A stretch of 64,000 bases of DNA, taken from contig OZ176057.1 in assembly GCA_964247055.1 (NCBI GenBank), positions 1,054,001-1,118,000 of the forward strand, in the 5' to 3' direction. Position numbers and translations under genes: made by a program. The stretch comes from Paragordius varius (lineage: Eukaryota > Nematomorpha). Shown one piece after another: positions 49,803 through 61,463 of the stretch. The notes under the pieces were generated by a model. That model worked only from the letters and a program-made list of their open reading frames with translations, was not told the DNA's origin and searched no databases. Every line of letters begins with the position of its first letter. Position 1 is the first letter of the stretch.

Positions 49803-52800
49803 ATTATCAAATTTCAAACATAAGTATGTAATAATGTTAATACATTTAAATTTTTTTGTAATCCATTGTCAATTGGAATGATTTACAGTAAAAATTGAAA
49901 TTATACGGACAAAAGTGTTAAAATATACAGACAAATATTTTTTTTAAAAGACAACCATACTTTTTTAACCCCTATTTCATGCTATAAAAAACAAACATTT
50001 AATTACAATCGTAAAATATATAATTGAATGTGTTACCAATTTACATTACTATATTATACTATAAAGTTTAATATAAAATAAGTAAGTTATATTTACTAAA
50101 ATCTAGATTAAAAAAGTATGGTTTTCTTTTTGAAAAAAAAAAATTTTTTTTTCACGTTTTGTCCGTATATTTTTATTTTTGCTGTAAGTTCTTTAACAAA
50201 TATCAATTTGTCTTTTCAAACATTTTAGCAACTGTTATAGATATATCACAAATTAAATCAACATTGAACTATCCGCTATTTTTAAGTTTCTAAATGTAAA
50301 AAAACTTTTTTTGCACATTTTTACGCACAATCAATAATCATTTTTCAAAAAACATAAAATTTCGAAATAAACCAAGGGTGATCAATACGCGACCCTGCAC
50401 AAAATAATTTTATAAAATTTTACAAATTCCAAGTAAAATTGATTTTAAAAAAAATTTGAAATTTTTTTAGGATAGTCTTATATGCTTGAATCTGATATAA
50501 TAAGATATATGTGTTAATTCCATATATATTTTACAGTCAAATTTCTCCATTAAACTCAATACTAAAAAAATTTTTTTTGCCATAATAATTTTTTTGACAT
50601 AAACAAGAATAATACCTAATTCATATATTTCGGGGGTATCACTAGAGTAATATAGCTCCATACTGTGGTTTCCTTTGCAATTTTCAGGGTTAATTGAGTG
50701 GATGTTACATTTTTTACTTTTTAATTCTTTTTGAGATATAAATGTTGACGTTTTCATATTATTTTTATAATCTACCTTATTAATAAATGGATTTTGTAGT
50801 ATTGAATTAACTTGAGCATTTTCAAAATCAATACTTTCATTATCATGATTAAAATTATGAGGTATTTGAGAATTTAAAAACTCAATATGGTTTTTAGTTT
50901 TTTGCGGGTAATTTATTGATTTGGTTTCAAACTCAAACGTATTATTCATATGAGGGCGTGAATTATGGCCAATGTGTAGGGCTTGAATAATTTCACGAAT
51001 TTTTTTAGCTTTCAGAATGCGACATCGTAAACGACCTCGGAGTAAACACTATAAGTTATCAAAAATATATATTAAAGTTTTTACAATTTAAATTCACGTC
51101 CCTTAAACAATTGAAATTCACCCTTAAACAATTCACCCCCCTTAAACAATTCAATTTCACCCTTAAACAATTCTAATTCACCCTTGAACAATCTTAAATA
51201 ATTTACTAATTTACCCCCTTAAACAATTCAAATTCACCCTTGAACAATTTTAAATTCACTCTTAAACAATTCTCAAATTCACCCTCGAACAATTCAAAAA
51301 ACAATCCGAATTCACCCTTAAAAAATTAAAATTCATTTTCAAACAATTCAATTCACCCTCGAACAATTTAAATTCACCCTTAAACAATTATAATTCACCC
51401 TTGAACAATTTAAAATATTTACCCTAAAATAAATTATGTGTGTTTTATTAAGATTAAAAATTACCTATATTTTTATATATAGTTTTAAAAAATAAAATTT
51501 TGTTTTAAATTAATAAAAAACTGAAAAAAACTATGCGCCATAAAAATATATTTTATATAAATAATGAATTATATTAATTCAAAAACACATAATTTATTTT
51601 TAGGGTGAATATAAATTGTTCAAGGGTGTATTTTAATTGTCCAAGGGTGTATTTAAACTGTAAACAATATATATTAAAGCAACCAAATTATAAAAATGAA
51701 AAATTTTTTATCAAAATTTTTCATATTTTTAAGATGATGGTGGAAATTATAATATAGACAAAACATTTTAACCGTAAAAGATCGAAAAAAACCCATCAAC
51801 TCTTATATATTAATATTGGGATTATTGAATTCAACTATAATTGAATGAAATTTACAAAAGTGAATTTTCGATTATTACTAAAAGTAATCATAAAAATAAA
51901 TTTTACATATAAACTATGAAAAACACTCAATTTTATAAATTTTTACAATATAGTTATTTAACAAAGATCATTTGAAATAATTTGCATTTTTTATCTCACA
52001 ACTATAATTTTACACTTTAAAGTAATTAATGTCAACATCAATCAACTCTTATATATTAATATTGGAATTATTGAATTCAACTATAATTGATTGAAATTGA
52101 CAAAAGTGAATTTTCAATTATTACTACAAGTGATCGTAAAAAATTTAAATTATAACTAATAAAAGTAATTTACATATAAACAAACTATGAAAAACACTCA
52201 TTTTTATAAATTTTATATTTATGAAACAAATTCATTTAAAATGGTTTGCGTTTTTTATCAAACATAATTAATTCAATTACAACCAAACATAGTATATCAA
52301 TAGTGTTTTTTACATTTTTAGCAGCCCGACATCGAATAGTATCTTCAAACGTAAGTTTAACATGAAATTCAATGGCCAATGGGTCATAACTGTAAAATGT
52401 TTCTAGGGGGTTATTACCATTAACCCTTTCTTTGTCGAAAGGCATAATTTTCGATGATTTTGTTGGATTTATCTTGTTTTGAAGAGACATAGTTTTAAGA
52501 GTTTTTGCGGTTTTAGAATTTAAAGGTGTTTTCTCAGTCTTTTCAGGAGGAGTTTTGTCATTTATATCTCGATTAATATAAGATATATTAGTAGCCAATT
52601 TTAACATGGTAAAAACGAGTGAAGTGTAATAATTTTCGCCCTCAAAATTTTTATTGGCATTCTGCACTGATTTATCAGACAGTGTAGCTTGTAAGGTAGA
52701 TCGAGTCCTTACCAATAAGCTTTTACCATCTTTAACCACGTTGGCTACTTCAATATCCTAAAATTTGTTTGTAAATTTCAAAAAAAAGTTTATTAAACAG

Positions 52801-54192
52801 TAAAAATTTAGAGTAAAAATTTTTAAAAAACGTGTAGAAAATATTTTTATCTAAAAGACAACCATACTTTTTTAATCTAAAAAATGTTTATATCAATATA
52901 ACTCATTTTTTTAATAGCAAATTGTGAAATAGAGATGAAAATTGGTAACACAGTCGTCAATTATTTATTTCACAATTGAAATTAAATGTTGCTTATAGGA
53001 TAATTTAAGTTTTAAAAAGGTATATGGTTGTCCTTTGAAAAAAATTTTTGTCTTTATGTTTTACCCGTAAAATTCTGTTTTACAGTAAAAATTGAAATTA
53101 TACAGGGGGCAAAAAAAAATATAAAAAGAAAACAAATATATTTTTTGTTAAATACTGCTGTGTACTGAATTTTTTTGTTAATAACTTAAGTTTATTTATA
53201 TATTAATAATTTTAAATTCCAAGGCATGAAAGATTTTAATTGGTAACACTATTAATAATATATATATATATATATATTTAATTATATTGGAATGGTATAT
53301 AATTATAAATGTATATGTAAGAGGAAAGTATGGCTGTCTTTAGTTAAAAATATAGTATTTGACAACTTTGTTTTTCACGTTTTTATTTGTCTCTAATTTT
53401 ATTTTTTACTGTTTTTAAACAATTTTATTTAGTCACCAAATCTTAGCGTTACTTTGCCTACAATATTGATTAACTAATTATTTTAATAAACTAAAAGTAA
53501 AGGAACCAATTTTTTTCAAACAACTCAAAAAAATTGTGTTTAACATAAAAAGCATTTTTAATTATCAAAAAAAACTTTAAATAACTCTGTATACAGATAT
53601 TCACCTTCAAACAATTCAAATTTATCCACAAATAAATTATGTGTTTTTTAAAGAATAAAATTACCTATATATTTCTATATACTTTTAAAAAATAAAATCA
53701 TTTTGTTAAAAATTAAAATAATAAACTATGCGCCATAAAGATAAATTTCATCTTATATATGAGTTATACTAGTTCAAAAAAAGACATAATAGATTATTTT
53801 TTACGGTGAATTTGAATTGTTCAAGGGTGAATTTAAATTGTTCAAGGGTGAATTTGAATTGTTCAAGGGGTAAATTTAAACTGGAAATTTAAATTTGAAA
53901 AAAAATACTTTTAATTCTGCCGAAATTTTAACGATACCATGACCAAGTAATTTGGGGTGAGGAATAACTAAAGCCATTATATTATCATAAACTACCAGGA
54001 ACCATAAATCGCCATTATTTAATACATTATTATTATTAGTAGTATGGTTTTCTTTCTTTTGTTCTTTATTGATTTCTATTATGCTAAATAAATATAATAA
54101 ATATATATGGTAAAGATTGAAATTAAATATTTATATTAATATATATTAAAAATTGTTGAAATAATATAAAGGACAAAACGTAAAAATATAAA

Positions 54193-54232
<40 letters not shown>

Positions 54233-54279
54233 TAAAAATTGAAATTATATTAAGGACAAAACGTAAAAATATAAAGACA

Positions 54280-54319
<40 letters not shown>

Positions 54320-57300
54320 TGAGTAAAAACTGAAATACACGTAAAAATATAAAGACAAATATTTGTTTTTAAAAAAAGACAACCATACTTTTTAAAAGAG
54401 TCTTTTTTTGCTATATAAAATATTTACTTAAAATAGTAAATTATATAATTAATTCTGCTACCAATTCATATTACATTTTTATGTTTTGCAGTTTAAAACA
54501 ATATATATTTCAAAAAATCAAAATTCAAAAATATGGTTGTATTTTAGGGAAAAATATTAATCTTTATATTTTTACACTTTTGTCTGTATAATTTCAATTT
54601 TTATTGTATTTCTCTAAAAGACATTCCCTATACCTTTTAAATTTTGATTTTTTTAAATATATCTTATCTTATTATTTTAAGTATAAAATAGCAATGTAAA
54701 TTGGTAACCACTAAAAATATATATTTTACGATTTCATTTAAATAATTTTTATAGGATAATTTAAAGTTTTAAAAAAAGCTAGCGGTCTTAGGAGAAAAAA
54801 ATATTTGTCTATATATTTTTACGTGTTGTCCGTATAATTTAATTTTACTGTGATATATAGCTATATATATATATACAAATAAAATTATTGTTAAATAAGA
54901 TTAATTTATACTATCTTAAAATTTCTAAGCTAATAAAAATAAAAGAGGTTTAAAGGGTTAAAATAATTTATTAAGATTGTAAAATGACTATGATATTAAT
55001 TATTCTTGTAAACTAAAATATGTAAAATATGAATTTTTAACAATATTTTTAAAAACCAAGTTTTTCAAGTAAATTTTTTAAATAATTAACAAAAGCTATA
55101 GTTAAATATTTATATATATATATATATATATATTATCATTTGCACTTCGAGAATGTTCTTAAATATAAACATTTTAAGTTGGCCCTTAAAGTTTTAATTT
55201 AACCGTAATTGCAGTTGTTATTTTATTTTATTATTTTTTAACCAAATTTTTTTTAATAATTATATATATTTATTCATCTAAAATAAAAAATTTTATTCAA
55301 AAACCACTTTTTTGTTTAAAACTATTTTTTCTAATTTCACAAAATTATTAACTTTTTAATGTTTTAATAAAAAATTGTGAATAATAACCCAGAAAATAAA
55401 TTTTTATTAGAAAAAATTTTAAAAATATCCAAATTAATTTTGAAAAATTAATAATGATATAGGATTTCTGTTAAAAGTTGATTATTAATTTAAAATTTAT
55501 GTTGAATAATATAAAATAAAAACGATATAGATGAATGATATACCATTTAATAATAAAAGTTAAAAACAAAATAAAAAAATCAAAGGACCAAATTTAAGTG
55601 TTGAAGGACACTCTTGAAGTACAAATGGTATACATGAATATTTTTTAGATCTATTAAATAATTTCAGTATATTTAGTATATTTCATATTTCTTTAATAAA
55701 AATATCTGATAATTTTTATGATAATGTTTAAGGTTAAATATAGTAATAATTCATATTGTATAAATGTAAATATACCCAGGCTTCTGATGAAAATCTAGCG
55801 TACAGGATATTATGTCTTTTTCACCTATAAAGTGTATATATATTTAAAAAACAAATGAAAATCGCTAGTGAATAAATTATGTGCAAAAAAATTTATAAAT
55901 TTTTATTAAAAAAAAATATTTATAAAAAAAACATCAATATGCTGCATTAAAAATTCATTTATATATATATATATATATACCATTTAAAATTCAAATTTAC
56001 CCTAAAAATAAATTATATGTCTGAATAATATAACTCATTATTATTAAATGAAATATATCTTTACGGCATAGTTTATTATTTTTTCTACAATTATTTTCAT
56101 TTAAAACAAATTTTTATTTTTTAAAAATATATAAAAATATCTTAAAAAACACATATTTTATTTGCGGGTGAATTTGAATAGTTTAAGTGCGAAATTGTTC
56201 GAGGGTAATTTGAGTTGAGGATAAATTTAAATTGTTAATGGTATATTTGTAAATTTTTTGATTATATTTCAAAAATATTAATATTATAGTAATTTTTTTC
56301 AGAGCGTAAATAATAATTATATGGATCTTCGTATGTTTTCTAGTCTTTTTGTTATGTTTAAAATATGTTAAAATTATAAAAAGCCCATATATATTTCGAA
56401 TGTAATATTTGTGTTAAAATGCCTAATTTTAAAGCAATTGAAAAAGCGCTAATTTTTAATTCCAAACAAATAATAATAATTGCGTTTTGAAAAGTTTTAT
56501 GTTAAATATTCCTATCTTAAAAGTTTAATTTTCTTTTAGTGCATACCTAAATCTAAAACTGTATCAAAGGGTGGTAATTGACATGATATCCAATATTTTT
56601 GCATAAGGCTATGTAATTTGGAAAAATTGCCATTAATTATATGGCAATTTTTGACATTTAAATGAGTTTTTTCTTGAATAATTTTTCGAAGGGTTATATT
56701 TTGTAGGAATGATTGAAATATCAGCGTATTGAATATGTCCTATATTTATATATAGAATATAACTATTATACGAATCCACAAAATTATTCTTAAAATGTTT
56801 CCTGAGATCTAAAATTTAGATTTTCTATTTCTAAACCGATAAATAAATAATCTCTCTTTCAAAGATATAAGTAAATTTCAATATACTAATGTGAAAATTA
56901 AAGTATTATTACCTATTATTATATAAAAAAATATTCTTTTTTCAAAGATATAAGTTAATTTGAATGTCTTATGTGAAAATAAAAGTATTATTACTTATTA
57001 TTATATAAAAAATATTTTTTATTTTCAAAATATATATATCAAATCCTTTTTCAAATTTATAAATCCCCACGAAAAAACATTGTCAGTTCGAATCTCCATA
57101 TATGTAAAACTTAGCAAAACTATTGAATAATTCAGATAAATTCATCTTAGTTTCGTTAACAATAAAATCAAAAAAAATTATTACAAATTACTCTATAAAT
57201 TATATTAGGATTTATCATCGTCGTAAAATTATCAGGTATCTCCGCTTTAAGGGAATTCTGAATTTCGTTTAAATTTTCATGAGATATTTTTCCAGATTGT

Positions 57301-60300
57301 CCTGAATGAGCCATCTCTTTATTACTAATATTACTTTTCATAGAAGCAATATTATATGGGGCGTACAATAAAACTGTTAAAATTAACGACGAATTTTGCA
57401 AGTTATTTTGTAATTTAGGCTTTGAAAAATAATTGTTAGACTCATAAAAAGCGACATCTTTTTTATGAGAAGGCTGCATTGTTGCTAATAATTGTTGAAA
57501 AAGTCCAGAAAACAATTTTCCAGTGCTGCTTGAAACATCGCAAATGGTATTTACAAGTAATTTTTCATACAACACTGTCCCTTGTTGCATGTCTAACAAA
57601 TTGTTAAAGTCTGTAGAAAGAAAGAAAAAAAATATATTTTTATATATACCAATTACAATTCAAATTCATCAGCCTGCAATTCAAATTCACCCTTAAACCA
57701 ATTCAAATTCACCCTTAAACAATTCGAATTCACCCTTAAACCAATTCAAATTAACCCTTAAACTATTTAAATTTACCCTTAAACCAATTTATATTCACCC
57801 TTGGACAATTCAAATTCACCCTTAAGCAATATAAATTCACCCTCGAACAATTCAAATTGACCCTAAAAATATATTATGTGTTTTCCATCAAACATAACTC
57901 ATGTGATTAATATGAAATATATTATTACGACATAGTTTATTATTTTTTTGGGCATTATATAAATTTTAAACAGAATTTCACATTTTAAAATTGTTTAAAA
58001 AATAAAAGTAATTTTTAAACTTAAAAAAAACACTAAAACACACAAATTTATTTTAGGGTCAATTTGAATTGTTTGAGGTTGAATTGTTTAAGGGTAAATT
58101 ATCCTTTAAAACTGGAAAAACGATATTTTCAATACCCATATTTTTTCCAAATATGTATAAAAAGATTTAGAGGTATATAAGTAAAAGGTAAGTATAATTG
58201 TGAGAAATATAAAAATTTAAAGGTTTAGTAATCGTTAACCTCTAATAATTAGAGCTATAAAAAAATTTTATCAATACATTTTAATTAATTATTTAACCCT
58301 TGTACAACCGTTATATACCATTTTTTAAGATTTAAAATTACCTTTATTTTATATTTTTAAATATGAAATTCTGTTTATAATATAATGCTGAAAAAATAAT
58401 AAAATATGGCGTAAAAATATATTTTATATAAATGATAGTTATATTTGCCCGAAAACTGAAAATTTATTTTCAGGGTGAATATAAATTGTAAATGGTTTAT
58501 AAGTATATATATATATATATATATAGAGTAAAAAGTGAAATTATACGGGCAAAATGTAAAAATATAAAGACAAATATTTTTTTTCAAAAGACAACCCCAC
58601 ACTTTTTTCCTTAATTTATCCTATATAAAAAACATTTAATTACAATCCTAAAATACATAATTGATATTGTCAATATAAATCTCTATACTATACTTTGTAA
58701 TCATAAACAATAAGTTATATCGCGAAAAATAAAGTTAAAGGCGTCTTTTAGAAAAAAAAATTGTCTTTATATTTTTACCTTTTGTCCGTATAATTAAAAT
58801 TTTTACCTGTATATTTATTATTATATATCTTTTATATTATTTATTTAATATACCATTTACACTTCAAATTCCCCCTTGAATTTAAATTCACCCTAAAAAT
58901 AAATTAGGTGTTTTCAAACTAATAGAATTCATTAATTATATGAAATATAACTTTATGGCGCATAGTTTATTATTTTTTCAGTATTATTTTAATTTAAAAC
59001 AAAATTTTTATTTTTTAATCATATAGATAAAAATATAGGTAATTTTTTATTTCAAAAAACATATATTTTATTTGAGGGTGAATTTGAATTGTTCGAGGGT
59101 GTATTTGAATTGTTTAAGGGTGAATTTAAATTGTTTAGGGGTGAATTTGAATTGTTCAAGGGCGAAGTTAAATTGTTTGAGGGTGAATTTATGTTTAAGG
59201 GTAAATTTGAATTGTTCGAGGGTGAATTTATGTTAAAGGGTGAATTTAAATTGTTCGAGTGTGAATTTAAATTATAAATGGTATAGTTACCAGAAATATC
59301 GCTATTAAACAAGGTATCCTCTAATATATCAGTTTTTGAATGCGTTATTTCACAGATGGGTCCGTAATTATTTTGTGAGGAATTTACATTAAAATGAGAA
59401 ATTTTTTTCGCCTCATTACAAGAACATAAAGATGGTGTATTACTTAACATAAAACATGCAAATTTTGCGTTTTGATTAAATTCTTCTTGGCATAATAAAA
59501 GTTTGCAATTTTTGTCAACTTGACCTCCATTGAAAAAGAATGGTAATAAAAAATTAAAAGGTTTAGTAACGATATTTATTGAATTCTTATCCGTACGATT
59601 TTCATGATTAATAAAATCTCCGATAGAAGCAGAATTTTTTGTTTTACATTGCATTGATTTGGTTTGAGGGGGTAGGCTTTCAGTATTAACATAAAATATG
59701 GGAAATATCAAGTCCCATATATCTACCAATAACTCTTCATTTGTCTAAAACACAAAAGACAAGTTTATAATTAATTGCATAAAAATAAAAATTAAAATGG
59801 ATATACCATTTACAAATTCAAATTCACCCTTAAACACAAATTCTAATTCACCCTTGAACAAATTCAAATTTACCTTTAAAAAATTTAAGTTCACTCTTTA
59901 ACACAAACTTAAACTCACCTCGAAAAATTGAAATTCAACCTTAAACAATTTATATTCACCCTTGAACAATTCAAATTCACCCTTAATAACAAATTCAAAT
60001 TCACCCTCAAATAAATAATATGTTTTTTAAGATTAAAAATTAACTTAATTTTTATATATATATGTTAAAAAATAAAATTTTGTTATAAAATAAAGTAATA
60101 CTGAAAAAAGTAATAAACTATGCCATAAAAATATATTGCATATTAATAATGAGTTATATTAGTTCGAAAATTTATTATTAGGGTGAATTTAAATTGTTCA
60201 AGGGTGAATTTGAACTATAAATGGTATATATAAAAATTATAAGAATAAACATCAATTTTTACAAAAGACAACAATACTTTATTTTAAACCTTAATTATCC

Positions 60301-61408
60301 ATTTCTAAACTATTGTTAAAATTGTAAAATATAGAATTGACCTATCTCTATTTCATACTTTGCAGTATAGTTTAAAATAATGTGAGTATGAGGTATATTG
60401 AGAAAAAGTCCGGTTTAAAAAGAGACAGCAAGTTTTAAAAAAATATTTGTCGTTATGTTGTCACGTTTTTATAATTTCGAATTCTACTGTAAAATGTATA
60501 AAATAAAAAGAGATTTATAATATACAGTAACGAGCACTATTATTTATGATAGCCATATCTGTATTATTTTAGTTTAAAGTGTTATTTAACAGTTTAATAT
60601 TTAATTGAACACTGTATAGTTTTTTCAACAATTTTCAAAAATATGTAATTACATTATGCATTTCAATGGTTGCTTATATCACACTATAGTACAGGACAAT
60701 TTGCAACACAGTAGTGTAATATGGAAAAATGATAGGAAAAAATGGTTTATTCAACATTTAGTTGTTTTTTTCATACACTACTGTGTGTTGCAAATTGCCC
60801 CCTACTATAGTGCAGTGAAATAAGCAAGCACATTAAAATGCATACTATTTAACAAAAAAACTCATACATTGCAACAGATAAAAAAAATAATTTCACAATT
60901 TCTAATTTTAATAAAATTGCATTATCCAAAAAAATCTTAAACTTTAGAGAGTTGACAGTTATAAACCAAAAAAACTAATTTTGCCCAAAAAAATAAAAAT
61001 TTAAAGACAAAACTTAAAAACATAAAGACAGCATATTTTTGAAAAGACAACCAAACTAGATTAAGCCTGACAATAATATATTATAATCTTATATTAATTG
61101 AGTTTATTAAGAATTTGAATTCCTATAATTCATTGTTCAACCTAAAACTTGAGGTTATATGCCAAAAAAATTTAAGGTTTTAAAAAATACAATTTTCTTT
61201 TTTTAATTTTTAAATTTTGTCATATACTATAAAAATATTTAACATAAAATATTTTTTAAGACCCTAAATTTCTGAAATATAACCGAGTGTTTGAATAAGA
61301 GTAAGGAATAGAGTTTTAAATTATGGATTTCTTTAAAGCATATGTCAAAAATATGAAAGTTTTCAAAATATTGTTGTTTCAATAAAAAAATTACATTGTC
61401 CTTTCATT

Positions 61409-61463
<55 letters not shown>

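Noticed and set aside
57080-57100. GTTCGAATC motif resembling a tRNA T-arm
   Set aside because: No acceptor stem or D-arm can be folded around it.
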